Shown here: piece by piece, positions 6,610-15,196 of the stretch
How the letters are laid out: each line of letters opens with the position of its first letter
How positions within the stretch are numbered: the first letter of the stretch is position 1
NCBI GenBank assembly: GCA_031279515.1
Contig: JAITII010000041.1
Location: forward strand, 1-39,604
Reading direction: 5' to 3'
Source of the DNA: Deltaproteobacteria bacterium
Lineage (GTDB): Bacteria > Desulfobacterota > Desulfarculia > Adiutricales > Adiutricaceae
Length of the DNA: 39,604 bases
The notes under the pieces: model-generated
Seen by the model: only the letters and a program-made list of their open reading frames with translations
What the model was told of the DNA's origin: nothing
The model's database searches: none
Position numbers and translations under genes: made by a program

Positions 6610-8929
6610 AGATGGCTTTCGAGCGGGCCGCTTGACTGGAGGCGGCTACCTTGTTTAAAGCAGGGTAAACTACCCTGTGGTGATAGATGCCCACCAAGAT
6701 GTTGGTGAAGACCTCCATAGTGACTGTCAGATCCTTTAATACCAGACAGCTGGAGTCCAATTGTCCATCGTCGAAAGAGCGGTTTACTAAGGTGCGCACT
6801 AGTTCGCGGATCTTCATGGGGGTAGGTTCAGTGAGGGTCCTTGTGGCAGCCTCACAGATGTCCGCCAGCATCACCAGACCCGCCTCTTTGGAGGCCGGTT
6901 TGGGGCCAGGGTAGCGGAAATCGCTCTCATTTATCTCCAGGGGGTCGTGGGGACCGCGGTTTTCCTGGGCCTTATGATAGAAATAGGACATGAGGCTGGT
7001 ACCGTGGTGCTGCTCCACAATATCTACCACCTGGCGCGGGAGTTTGTTGGCCAGAGCTATATCCACCCCGTCTTTGACATGGCCCACCAGCAAAAGTACG
7101 CTCATGGTGGGGGTTAAGCTATCGTGGCGGTTTTCCCCGCTTTGGTTTTCAATGAAATAGAGGGGCTTTTTTATCTTGCCGATATCGTGGTAGTAAGCGC
7201 CCACCCTGGCAAGGTGTGGGTTGGCGCCTATGGCCTCGGCAGCGGCTTCCACCATGGAACCCACGATAACGGAATGGTGGTAGGTACCAGGGGCAGCTAG
7301 CATGAGTTCCCTTAAAAGGGGCCTATTAAGGTTTCCCAATTCCATGAGCTTAAGGTTGGTGGTAAAGCCCATGAGGAGCTCGAATAAGGGTACCAGGCCC
7401 GAGGCCAAAATCCCTGAAAGAAGCCCTGAGAGTATGGCGGCAACCAGGTCGTAGGTAAAGGGCTTTAAAAAGAGATTGCCGTTCATTAAGGCCAGGCCAA
7501 TTATTGTCAGGGCATTGACCAGCCCGCACATCAGGGCCGAGGGTATGAAGCGGCCCCTCTCGGAGATATGCCTAAGGTGTAGGATGGAGATTAAAGTGCC
7601 ATTACAGAGGTAGATAAAGGCAGCGAAGGTCTCTAAAGGGGCTATGGTGGCAGCTAGGATGGAGCCCAAAAAGGCCAGGGGTATGGCCCTGCGGTTTCCG
7701 AGAAAGATGACTGCTAGCATGGCGGCAGCCGGTATGGGCATAGCCAGAAATATCGTGTGCACCTCTATGAAATCAAAGCCCTTGGCCATTCCCTCCCCCA
7801 AACGGATGGAGGCCCAGGTCATGAGGACGTACATCAAAAGGAGCACAGTCATGAGGATGGACTCTTTTGGGCCGCCTTGGGTCTTTTCCAGGTTAGCTAT
7901 GGACTGGGTGACTGCCAAAAAGACCATCAAGATGATTAAAAGGCCAATGGTGCGTTTGGTCCAGGCAAAGGGATCGCTTTCCCCGCTCAAGGCCTTTAAA
8001 AGGAGCTCGTCTAAGGGGCTTATGATCTCCCCTTCTCTGACTATGATCTGGCCAGCTGAGAGCCTGTGTTCCACAGGCTCCACCGAGGCAATGGCCCTTA
8101 ACCTGTCTTCTTCTAAGGCAGAGCTATCTAAGATAAGGTTGGGCCTCAATAGGGCCATGGTGAGATCTATAGTTAGATCCCCTGAATCTTCGGCATAATC
8201 GGTGGCCAAAAGGATGGCCTTGGGAGCTACGAGGTTTCTGGCCCTGGAGAGGGTTAAAATGGCGTCAAAGGACACAGGTGAGGGTCCTGCCCCTGACCTC
8301 GAGACATTTACGGTCTTGCCATAGAAGAGGGAGTAGGCGGGGTCATCTGCTCTTAAACCCTGGCTTAAGAGCTCCACTGTGAGCCAGGTGACCGAACGCT
8401 CCAGTCTTTCGGAGAAATGGGCGGCCCTGGCCCTCTCCAACAAGGCTTCTGCGTTCCCATCCTCATTGAAGGTACTGGCCCAGTCTTCCCTAAAGGACAA
8501 GGGGAATGCCTCCTGTCCAGGATACATTTCCTTAGGGTCAAAGGAGGCATAGATGCTCCTACCCCGGCGGAAGAGGGTGCGCACATTGTCTAGAGCAGTC
8601 TGGGTCACCTTGTCATCTAAGACAAAGAGGGGAACAACGCTTTCATAGGCCTGTGTCTTTAAGGCCTCTGTAGCTTCCTTGTCGGGGATTACTAGATACC
8701 TATCTGCCCTGATGGTGTGGGGCGCAAGTTGGCCAGCGTGGTGGAGCTGAGGTATGGGATTGGCCAAATAGACCGTAATTGTGGCCACCACAGCCACAAA
8801 GACAGCCTTAGCGGCAAAGGCGGGTCTTCTTACGTAAGCAATAGCCTTCTGGGCCAGGGCTTTTAAGCCCCGCTTCCTTTTGCGGCCATTGGTGCCCCTG
8901 GCGGGGCTTTGAAACTTAAGGCTAGTCAT
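6566..8929 (-). CDS. 7TM-HD family membrane phosphohydrolase (PgpH-type cyclic-di-AMP phosphodiesterase)
   Basis: This is a 787-residue membrane protein. One N-terminal membrane segment (about 38-58) is followed by a large extracytoplasmic 7TMR-HDED domain (about 70-330). A block of membrane helices (about 340-530) and a cytoplasmic HD domain (about 545-720) come next. The HD residues are present: HHS, HDIGK near residue 580, GHVKDG and EQHHG. Related PgpH proteins hydrolyse cyclic di-AMP; that substrate is inferred from family, not shown here. It sits between phoH and ybeY, 15 bases after phoH, as in many bacteria. Confidence 0.9.
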   Translation of the reverse strand: MTSLKFQSPARGTNGRKRKRGLKALAQKAIAYVRRPAFAAKAVFVAVVATITVYLANPIPQLHHAGQLAPHTIRADRYLVIPDKEATEALKTQAYESVVPLFVLDDKVTQTALDNVRTLFRRGRSIYASFDPKEMYPGQEAFPLSFREDWASTFNEDGNAEALLERARAAHFSERLERSVTWLTVELLSQGLRADDPAYSLFYGKTVNVSRSGAGPSPVSFDAILTLSRARNLVAPKAILLATDYAEDSGDLTIDLTMALLRPNLILDSSALEEDRLRAIASVEPVEHRLSAGQIIVREGEIISPLDELLLKALSGESDPFAWTKRTIGLLIILMVFLAVTQSIANLEKTQGGPKESILMTVLLLMYVLMTWASIRLGEGMAKGFDFIEVHTIFLAMPIPAAAMLAVIFLGNRRAIPLAFLGSILAATIAPLETFAAFIYLCNGTLISILHLRHISERGRFIPSALMCGLVNALTIIGLALMNGNLFLKPFTYDLVAAILSGLLSGILASGLVPLFELLMGFTTNLKLMELGNLNRPLLRELMLAAPGTYHHSVIVGSMVEAAAEAIGANPHLARVGAYYHDIGKIKKPLYFIENQSGENRHDSLTPTMSVLLLVGHVKDGVDIALANKLPRQVVDIVEQHHGTSLMSYFYHKAQENRGPHDPLEINESDFRYPGPKPASKEAGLVMLADICEAATRTLTEPTPMKIRELVRTLVNRSFDDGQLDSSCLVLKDLTVTMEVFTNILVGIYHHRVVYPALNKVAASSQAARSKAIYGHLNQEHTKRVTH

Positions 8930-8943
8930 TTACTTTGGTTTTA

Positions 8944-10179
8944 CTATGGTTTCCTTGGCGCCTTTTTTACATTAAGCGCCTTTTTTTTGCTTCCCTTAGC
9001 CTCTTTTTCCTCGGCCCCTTCTGGAGCCTTAGAGGCCTTGGGAGTTTTAGAAGCCCTTGGGGTTTTAGAGGCTTTTAGGTCCTTTTCCCCAGGGTCAGGG
9101 TCTTGTGGACTTGTCTCTAGGCTGGGGCTTACAGCTGCCCTTTGGGGCAGGGGAGCTGCAGCTTTTTTCTTTTCCCTTTCCAGCTCTTCATAGGCGTAAA
9201 GGATCTGGCGAACTAAGCGGTGCCGTACGGTATCTCTATGGGAAAAGTTAAATACCGCTATGCCAGGGATCTTTTTTAAAAGCTCTGCGGCCTCTAACAA
9301 GCCATTTGTAGACCCGTAGGTCCGATCCGATTGGCTGGGGTCTCCTGTAATTACAGCCCTAGAGCCTGGCCCCAGGCGGGTTAAGAACATCTTTATCTGA
9401 TCTTTGGAGGCATTTTGGGCCTCATCTAGGATGACAAAGGCATCGGATAGGGTCCTGCCCCGCATATAGGCCAAGGGTGCGATTTCCACCTTGGAGTATC
9501 CCGGCTGCACTTGAGGCAGCCCAAAGGGCATAAGGTCTGAAAGGGCATCGAATAAGGGCCGCAAATAGGGGTGCATCTTGTCTTTTAAGTCCCCAGGCAA
9601 ATAGCCAAGGTTTTCGCCCGCCTCCACTGCCGGGCGGGTGAGCACTATGCGTTTTACATCATTGTTAATTAGAGCCTCCACAGCTAAAGCTACGGCCAAA
9701 AAGGTCTTGCCTGTCCCCGCCGGCCCCAGGCCAAAGGTTAAAGAGTGGGAGCGAATGGTGGTGATAAAGGCCCTTTGGGCTAAGGTCTTGCTAAAGACAG
9801 GGCTCTTGGTTTTGGTAATGGACTGGCTTTTTAAAAAAAAGTCATCTAGATCGATGTCCGGATGGTTTTTAAGGAGATTGGCCAGGCATTCCACCTCCCA
9901 GAGGGAGGGGTAGGTGTTCTCCGTGGGCATTACATCCAGCGCAGACAAGGCCTTGCGCCCCAGGCTAACTAGGTTAGGGTCGAGGTCTAACAGAAAGACC
10001 TCAGAGCCCCTTTGCCCCACCTTAAATTCCAGGATTTCAGAAAGGATCCGGATATTGGCGGAATCTGCGCCCATGCGGATTGGACGCAGGGTCACTACAT
10101 TATCCGAAAAGGAACGTGGGCTATCATTTTTTTCGTTTACAAGGCTTGGGTTCTCCAATTTGGCAGAGGATTTTTTCAT
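8944..10179 (-). CDS. phoH: PhoH-family ATPase with Lys/Ala-rich C-terminal tail
   Basis: This cytoplasmic PhoH/YbeZ-type P-loop ATPase is associated with RNA metabolism and with YbeY. It has 411 residues; typical members have about 320-350. Walker A is GPAGTGKT (152-159) and Walker B is FVILDEAQN (248-256). The motifs TRPAVEAGENLGYLPGD and ITGDPSQSD are canonical. The extra length is a C-terminal tail from about residue 340, made of Lys, Ala, Ser, Pro and Glu with three or four KASKTP-like units; it is probably disordered and may bind RNA. The ATG has GGAGG 15 bases upstream, a longer spacing than usual. First gene of the phoH-(7TM-HD)-ybeY unit. Confidence 0.92.
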   Translation of the reverse strand: MKKSSAKLENPSLVNEKNDSPRSFSDNVVTLRPIRMGADSANIRILSEILEFKVGQRGSEVFLLDLDPNLVSLGRKALSALDVMPTENTYPSLWEVECLANLLKNHPDIDLDDFFLKSQSITKTKSPVFSKTLAQRAFITTIRSHSLTFGLGPAGTGKTFLAVALAVEALINNDVKRIVLTRPAVEAGENLGYLPGDLKDKMHPYLRPLFDALSDLMPFGLPQVQPGYSKVEIAPLAYMRGRTLSDAFVILDEAQNASKDQIKMFLTRLGPGSRAVITGDPSQSDRTYGSTNGLLEAAELLKKIPGIAVFNFSHRDTVRHRLVRQILYAYEELEREKKKAAAPLPQRAAVSPSLETSPQDPDPGEKDLKASKTPRASKTPKASKAPEGAEEKEAKGSKKKALNVKKAPRKP

Positions 10180-10483
10180 AAATTTATTATAACTGCCTCC
10201 AGCTTGGGCGCGTAGGTAAAATTTAAAATACTCTTTCTAAAAAGAGGGTTAAAAGCCAAAAGGGGCAAAATGCACAAAGATGATCCGCGGGTTCAAGAAA
10301 ATTAGCTAGTTTGATTCTTGATAAGCTCCATTTATACAGGACTTAACACCAAGGGTACAAGAAAATAGAAAGCTAAAATTTTAATAAAAGTAAAAGAAAA
10401 TAATAAAAAATTTATAAAAAATTATAAAAAATATTTACAAAAATAAATTTTAGATAAAATAGAATATTATCTTAATATTTAGC
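10180..10483. other. AT-rich spacer between mgtE and phoH
   Basis: About 300 bases that are almost entirely A/T between 10380 and 10480, with no gene. A small stem (CTCTTT at 10231-10236 with AAAGAG at 10241-10246) and a TCAAGAA/TTCTTGA pair near 10293-10321 are the only structures. It must hold the 3' end of the surA-rodZ-mgtE transcript and the phoH promoter, but no strong consensus element stands out. Confidence 0.35.
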
Positions 10484-11824
10484 CTAAACTATAGTTGTCC
10501 CCACTGTTGCATAGATAAAAAGGCTCACCACATCCCCCATGGAGGTCACAACAGGGCCGGAGGCCAATGCTGGATCTATATTAATGGCTCTGAAAAAGTT
10601 GGGGGTTAAAAAACCCAAAAGGGCCGCCACCAGTATTGCGCAGGTTAAGGAAACACCAATGGCAATTCCAATGCGGGCGAGGTTATCCCCATAGAGGTAG
10701 CTAGCCACTAGGGTGATAAAAAGCCCAAAGATCAGAGCTAAAAGCAGTGATACCTTTTGCTCTTTTATTATATTCCTCCAGAGCTGGCCTTTTTGCACCC
10801 TGCCAGTGGCTATCCCGCGCACCGTGATGGTGGCCGACTGGGAGCCCACGGCCCCCGCCAGGCCCATGACCATGGGCACAAAGGCCACCAGGGCCATGGC
10901 AGCCTGGAAGGACTTTTCAAAGTGGGCGAGGATAAAGCTGGTAACTAGCCCCCCTCCCAGGTTGAAGAGCAGCCAGGGTAGCCTTAGGCCCGCTGTCTTT
11001 AAGGTACCTATTGTGTAGAGCTCCTCTTCCGAGGAACCAGCCATGCGGTAAAAGTCCTTGTCAGCCTCCTCATTTACTACATCCATGATGTCGTCCACAG
11101 TTACTTTACCCAAAAGGCGGTTGTGGCTGTCCACAACTGGTGCTGTTTTCACGTCGTATTTCTGGAATTTCTGGGCAACGGATTCCTGGTCCTCGTCCAC
11201 CCTCAGGACTAATGCAGGGGATTTGGTCAAGAGGCTTTCTATGGTGTCCTGGGGATAGGCCAAGAGGAGGTCCTTTAAGCTCACCTGTCCCTGGAAGGTA
11301 CCTATTTTATCCACCACAAAGATAGAACCAATGTCACCCACCTCATCGCTTTTTTCCCTGATGCGACTTACCACATCGGCCACTGTATCAGAGTCCATGG
11401 CTTTGATGAGCTCTGTCTGCATGAGGCCGCCTGCGGTCTCAGGGCCGTACATCAAGAGGCGACGCACATCCTGGGAGTCCTCTGTATCCATAGAGGAGAG
11501 GACCTTGATGGCTGTATCATCCGAGAGCTCGGCTACGATGTCCGCTGCATCGTCGGTATCCATCTCGTCTACAAGGAGGGAAAGCTGCTCAACTGGCAGG
11601 GTTCTGGCCACCTCGTCTCTGGTGGTCTCCGTAAGCTCCACTAAGACGTCTGCTGCCTTCTGGATATCCATGAGGCTCATGACCTTGATGGTATCTTCCA
11701 TATCCAGAGGGGCTAAGACTTCAGCCAGGTCCGCAGGGTGCAAAGATGAGAGAACCCCTTTAAGCTCCTCTTCCTTGCCTTCCTCCAATAAGGGCTTTAT
11801 TGCAAGGATAGTGGACGCTGTCAT
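10484..11824 (-). CDS. mgtE: MgtE-type magnesium transporter/channel
   Basis: This is an inner-membrane Mg2+ channel with cytosolic Mg2+-sensing domains. The N-terminal MgtE domain is built of helical repeats (LHPADLAEVLAPLD, LSDDTAIKVLSSMD) and is followed by two CBS motifs (FVVDKIGTFQGQVSLKDLL and VVDSHNRLLGKVTVDDIMD). Five membrane helices follow, carrying the family signature PMVMGLAGAVGSQSAT and, in the last helices, ALASGPVVTSMGDV. I chose the ATG at 11824 (446 residues). An in-frame TTG at 11854 would add ten residues but has no ribosome binding site and lies within a hairpin. It follows rodZ by about 80 bases and is probably co-transcribed. No M-box-like leader is visible. Confidence 0.93.
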   Translation of the reverse strand: MTASTILAIKPLLEEGKEEELKGVLSSLHPADLAEVLAPLDMEDTIKVMSLMDIQKAADVLVELTETTRDEVARTLPVEQLSLLVDEMDTDDAADIVAELSDDTAIKVLSSMDTEDSQDVRRLLMYGPETAGGLMQTELIKAMDSDTVADVVSRIREKSDEVGDIGSIFVVDKIGTFQGQVSLKDLLLAYPQDTIESLLTKSPALVLRVDEDQESVAQKFQKYDVKTAPVVDSHNRLLGKVTVDDIMDVVNEEADKDFYRMAGSSEEELYTIGTLKTAGLRLPWLLFNLGGGLVTSFILAHFEKSFQAAMALVAFVPMVMGLAGAVGSQSATITVRGIATGRVQKGQLWRNIIKEQKVSLLLALIFGLFITLVASYLYGDNLARIGIAIGVSLTCAILVAALLGFLTPNFFRAINIDPALASGPVVTSMGDVVSLFIYATVGTTIV

Positions 11825-11828
11825 AGAC

Positions 11829-11861
11829 AAAAGCACCCAAGGGTCCCGTGGCAATGGGTGC
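11829..11861 (-). promoter_or_regulatory. stem-loop in the rodZ-mgtE gap, possible attenuator
   Basis: On the minus strand GCACCC (11861-11856) can pair with GGGTGC (11838-11833), with TTTT immediately after and the mgtE ATG five bases further on. It could partly terminate transcription or mask the mgtE ribosome binding site. The stem is only six pairs and the T run is short. Confidence 0.3.
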
Positions 11862-11904
11862 CAGAGGTGCTAAAAAATAAGCTTAGGGTCATAAGAGCAC
11901 GCCT

Positions 11905-12915
11905 TTAACTTCTAGGCGGAGGGAAATGTGCCTCCGTAGGGCGAGCAGGACCTATGGGGCCCAGTTTTTCACCATTCCAGGAGGCCTCCAGAGAGGAGCC
12001 GTCACCTGTGGTGATATTTACGCTCTGGGTGCTCTCAAAAGTGTGGTTTTCACCTTCCTTCATGTACAGATGGATTATCTGTCCATTATCCACTACGGCC
12101 TGGACCCAGGTGGGCTTGGTGGCTGTAAGGTAGAGCCTGCCTCCAGGGGATGCCGTTGACCTGGTATCCTGGACCTGGGCGGCAAGAAGGGCATCTTGAG
12201 GAGCTGGGGCATTAGGGGGCAAGGGTGAAGTATCCGTGGAGCTCAAAGGCTCTGGGGAGCCTGGGGTATTGGCCTCTTGGATGCTATTGGGCGGGTTAGC
12301 CGCGGCCTGGCCCATGGGCGCAGCTGCAGTAGGGCCATTGGCCTGGAGCGGTAGCTCCTGGGTAGCATTTTCAGGGGTAGGGGCGGGGGCGGCATCGGCT
12401 GCCTCAATCCTGTCCACAAAGGGTAAGATCCCGGCCACCAGGTTATGAAAGCGGGTATTAAAGATGGTAAGGATGGCTAAAACTGCAAAGATGAGAAGAA
12501 TTACCAGAAAGGCCCCGGTAAAGGAGATGCCATCGTCACTGGAGAGCTCAATCTCCTTATATTTGGAAGTCAAAGGCTTACGGGGATCGCTGGAAGAGTC
12601 TCCGGAGAGCTTTTTGTAAGCAACTATCAGATCCGTGGGGTCCAGGCCCAGACTTACGGCATAGGAGCGCAAAAAACCTTTGGCATATACATGGGCCAGG
12701 CCCGTAAAGGTGCCCGCCTCGATATTGGCCAGCTGGTCCATGCTTATTTTGGTCCTAGAGGAGATGTCGCTGCGGGAGACGCCCTGGTTCTCCCTTTCAG
12801 CCAAGAGGTAGGCCCCCAGCTCTTCTAGGCTACTTAGTTCCAGGGGGGAGCGCGGGGCGAGTTTTTCGGCTCCGTCCTCGCTGTCTTCAGATGGGTTCTT
12901 GGGAATTGCTGTCAA
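11905..12915 (-). CDS. rodZ: RodZ-like membrane protein (HTH + transmembrane + DUF4115)
   Basis: The product has 336 residues. The cytoplasmic N-terminus (about 28-95) is an XRE-type helix-turn-helix of the RodZ type: LGAYLLAERENQGVS...ISMDQLANIEAG..., ending YAKGFLRSYAVSLGLDP. A single membrane helix lies at about 130-150. A Pro/Ala-rich periplasmic linker and a C-terminal DUF4115 beta domain (WVQAVVDNGQIIHLYMKEGENHTF) follow. RodZ links MreB to the elongation machinery and cell shape. The gene begins 25 bases after surA. A plain HTH membrane regulator is the alternative, but the domain order fits RodZ. Confidence 0.85.
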   Translation of the reverse strand: MTAIPKNPSEDSEDGAEKLAPRSPLELSSLEELGAYLLAERENQGVSRSDISSRTKISMDQLANIEAGTFTGLAHVYAKGFLRSYAVSLGLDPTDLIVAYKKLSGDSSSDPRKPLTSKYKEIELSSDDGISFTGAFLVILLIFAVLAILTIFNTRFHNLVAGILPFVDRIEAADAAPAPTPENATQELPLQANGPTAAAPMGQAAANPPNSIQEANTPGSPEPLSSTDTSPLPPNAPAPQDALLAAQVQDTRSTASPGGRLYLTATKPTWVQAVVDNGQIIHLYMKEGENHTFESTQSVNITTGDGSSLEASWNGEKLGPIGPARPTEAHFPPPRS

Positions 12916-12940
12916 GATAACTTATGCCTTGGTTTTGGTG

Positions 12941-13978
12941 TTAGAGGCTTATTTTAATGACCGCCGAGCTTCTCAGCTCAGTCATCCAGGATTCATATTT
13001 GGAGCGCATCTTCATTTGCTCTAGCTGCCTTCTGGCCACTGCCCTCTCTTCAGGGGTGTAGGTACGGGGACCTGCTTCTGTATCTTCATTATCACTGGGC
13101 TTGGCCCTTTGGGTGGTGGGCACAGTGGTGATTAAGAGTACCACTTCTCCGCCATTCAAGGGATCTGAGATCTGTCCCGGTGCCATCTGGCGTACCATTT
13201 CCCGGAGTTCCGGCTGGAGGTCCCTTACCATGAGATTACCCGGGTCCCCACCATTATCGGCTCCAGGCCCTTGGCTATAGCGGCTAGCGGCCTCGCCAAA
13301 GGGAAGTCCGCCCTCTATCTCACTTTTTATCTGGTTGGCCCTGGCCATGACCCTTCCGGCCTCACTGGGAGAGGAGCGCAGGAAGATCATGCGCACCCCG
13401 TCAAAGTCAGAGACCCCGGTCTCAGAGTAAAATTGGGAGCTTCCGGCGGGTATATTGCCGTTTAGAAAGTCCGTGACCTCATCTTCGGTAACTACCACCC
13501 GGCTCATGATGGAATAGCTTAGGACCTTGTTTTTTAAGAGCTCCAAGCGGAGCTGATCCCTGAAGGCCTGGATAGTAGTACCCCCCGCAGCTAAGGACTG
13601 GCGCAGCTGGGTCTCATTAATGTTATTTTCCTGCATGATGGTTTGCACGGCCTCGTTCACCTCGGCGTCGGAGACCATGATGCCCATCTTGGTGGCAGCC
13701 TGGGTTATGAGCTCTTCGTCCACCATCATGTTGAGGACTTGGAGTTCCAAGGGACCCTGTGCGGAAATAGCCGCCTTTTGAGCCGGAGACAGGGTATTTA
13801 AGCGGGCCTGGAGCTCAGAGAGGGTGATAATATTACGATTTACCTGAGCTACAATGCGGTCTCTAGTGGTCGCCGCCATAAGGGCCAAACTATTTAGGAG
13901 GCAAAAGGCGAAAATGGCGAGGGCAAAAATACTTAAGGTAGGGGTGGACTTGGGAAATAAATATGTCTTAGGGACCAT
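12941..13978 (-). CDS. surA: SurA/PpiC-type periplasmic peptidyl-prolyl isomerase and chaperone
   Basis: The product has 345 residues. The N-terminal hydrophobic segment (about 15-38) is a signal or anchor. Residues about 40-165 form the SurA N-terminal chaperone domain, starting VAQVNRNIITLSEL. One parvulin domain follows (about 175-285: LPFGEAASRYSQGPGADNGGD.G...ELREMV..M.PGQISDP). Escherichia coli SurA has two parvulin domains; single-domain forms are common elsewhere. Its role is folding and escort of outer-membrane proteins, consistent with the bamD-like gene elsewhere in the window. It is first in the minus-strand surA-rodZ-mgtE unit. A C-terminal Lys/Arg/Glu helix ends the protein. Confidence 0.85.
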   Translation of the reverse strand: MVPKTYLFPKSTPTLSIFALAIFAFCLLNSLALMAATTRDRIVAQVNRNIITLSELQARLNTLSPAQKAAISAQGPLELQVLNMMVDEELITQAATKMGIMVSDAEVNEAVQTIMQENNINETQLRQSLAAGGTTIQAFRDQLRLELLKNKVLSYSIMSRVVVTEDEVTDFLNGNIPAGSSQFYSETGVSDFDGVRMIFLRSSPSEAGRVMARANQIKSEIEGGLPFGEAASRYSQGPGADNGGDPGNLMVRDLQPELREMVRQMAPGQISDPLNGGEVVLLITTVPTTQRAKPSDNEDTEAGPRTYTPEERAVARRQLEQMKMRSKYESWMTELRSSAVIKISL

Positions 13979-14147
13979 GCAACGACCTCAAAGCATAGTT
14001 TGATGAATAGACTAAGGAATAATGGTAAAAATACTAACTTAATATCCGCGCAATGCGCCAAGTAGCATGATAGCGCCAGGGTAAAAAATTAGCAAGATTT
14101 TGGGAATGATTTTGGGTTTTTGTAAATTCATAAGTTTCCTTTGGCAC

Positions 14148-14175
14148 CTGACAAAATTTATAAGGGATGTATAAT
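14148..14175 (+). promoter_or_regulatory. strong sigma70-like promoter
   Basis: CTGACA (14148-14153, 5 of 6 to the -35 consensus), a 16-base spacer and a perfect TATAAT (14170-14175). The next annotated plus-strand gene begins about 450 bases downstream, and a terminator lies only 16-56 bases after the -10, so it may drive a very short RNA or an attenuated leader. Confidence 0.5.
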
Positions 14176-14190
14176 ATTTACACTAAGTTG

Positions 14191-14231
14191 CCAGAAAAAA
14201 CCACGTCTTAACAGGGTTTTTTCTGGTTTTT
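14191..14231 (+). terminator. intrinsic terminator, perfect 12-bp stem
   Basis: CCAGAAAAAACC (14191-14202) is perfectly complementary to GGTTTTTTCTGG (14215-14226), with a 12-base loop and a following TTTTT (14227-14231). It lies right behind the promoter at 14148-14175. Confidence 0.6.
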
Positions 14232-14623
14232 GGGGATTTTTCGCCCTTCTATTTGATTTTGGTAAAATTTGAGGTTATATTTTAGAAGATTAACCTTATG
14301 CCTCTTTTTACCCCCTATCTGCCAAAAAAATTAGCTTTTTTGCTCTTTTTCAGCCCACCGGCCCCCCAAAGGATAGGGATTATAGTTTTCCTTTTTCACA
14401 AAAGTATCCAATATATCTTTTATCTTGGTATTATCTTTACCTTCTCTTTTCCTAAGTCAAAAGAGGCTATTAGAAACTAAGCTTAAGGGATTTTAGTCGC
14501 TTTTCTCTTTTCGTCAGCACTTCAAAGCCCTGACAAGTGAGCCATTATTGTCTTATCTGACTCGCTTTGCGACTTTTACCATCCCTTTTCGGGCAACTAT
14601 GTTTGCTACTTTAGGAAATTTCT

Positions 14624-15130
14624 ATGAGATCTCGAAAATACATATTAAAAGCGGCTTTTTGTATCAAGCTTACGGTTTTTATAGCCATTATGGCTATGGC
14701 CGCAGCCCTTAGGGCCCAGAACGGGACTGGCGCAGATGAGGAAATTTCGGAGCGCGTGAGGCTGGACAGCAATACAATAGCTACTTTGAGCGTGGGACTG
14801 GTCATTCAGTCCTTTGGTTACATAGGCACCTATGCCGATCTTTTAAGCCGGAATGTCTATGAACCCCAGCAAGTGCGACAGATGTTGGGAGAAACTATCC
14901 AGTATCTTTCCAATGCTAAGAACGTCTTAAACCAGTATCAGGATAGGAACATAGAAGTAAGTCCAGGGGACAGGCGCTATTTAAAGGAGATATCAGAGAT
15001 CTTGGACATCCTCATCCAGGAGGCAGATAGTCTCTCGTCCTTTGCCCAGAGCCACTCGGAAGAGGATCTAAAAAAGTATAAAGATTCTCGGGAAAGGGCC
15101 CTAAAACTTATTGACAAGCTTACAAACTAG
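14624..15130 (+). CDS. hypothetical exported protein, paralogue of the next gene
   Basis: The product has 168 residues. A signal peptide covers about 1-31 (ends ALRAQ). The mature protein is almost all helical: a conserved block around IQSFGYIGTYADLLSRNVYEP, then MLGETIQYL, then a helix ending KDSRE. AGGA eight bases before the ATG supports the start. The downstream protein has the same layout (EAYGYIGVLADVLHYGVYEP, MLGETQVFL, KDSRAKAW), so the pair arose by tandem duplication. No cysteines or metal motifs are visible; I do not recognise the family. It probably acts in the periplasm as a small four-helix-type protein. Confidence 0.75.
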   Translation: MRSRKYILKAAFCIKLTVFIAIMAMAAALRAQNGTGADEEISERVRLDSNTIATLSVGLVIQSFGYIGTYADLLSRNVYEPQQVRQMLGETIQYLSNAKNVLNQYQDRNIEVSPGDRRYLKEISEILDILIQEADSLSSFAQSHSEEDLKKYKDSRERALKLIDKLTN

Positions 15131-15196
15131 TTTAGCTTCCCCTCCTCTAGGCTAGAAATCGCCAATACGCATTTTACGACAAACCAATAGAAGACA

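Larger units (their letters stand above)
13979..14623. other. AT-rich spacer with promoter, terminator and no convincing gene
   Basis: This 0.64 kb spacer separates surA (minus) from the paralogous pair (plus). It holds a sigma70-like promoter at 14148-14175 followed at once by a terminator hairpin (14191-14231), and a doubled GATTTTGGG word at about 14097-14116. A 60-codon hydrophobic frame at 14298-14480 lacks a ribosome binding site and is not called. Confidence 0.4.

Noticed and set aside
11855-11904. M-box-type magnesium riboswitch before mgtE
   Set aside because: The gap after rodZ is too short for the roughly 150-nt M-box, and none of its core motifs is visible.
14298-14480. 60-codon hydrophobic plus-strand frame
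   Set aside because: No ribosome binding site, T-rich composition that produces Phe/Leu runs by chance, and no homology I can recognise.
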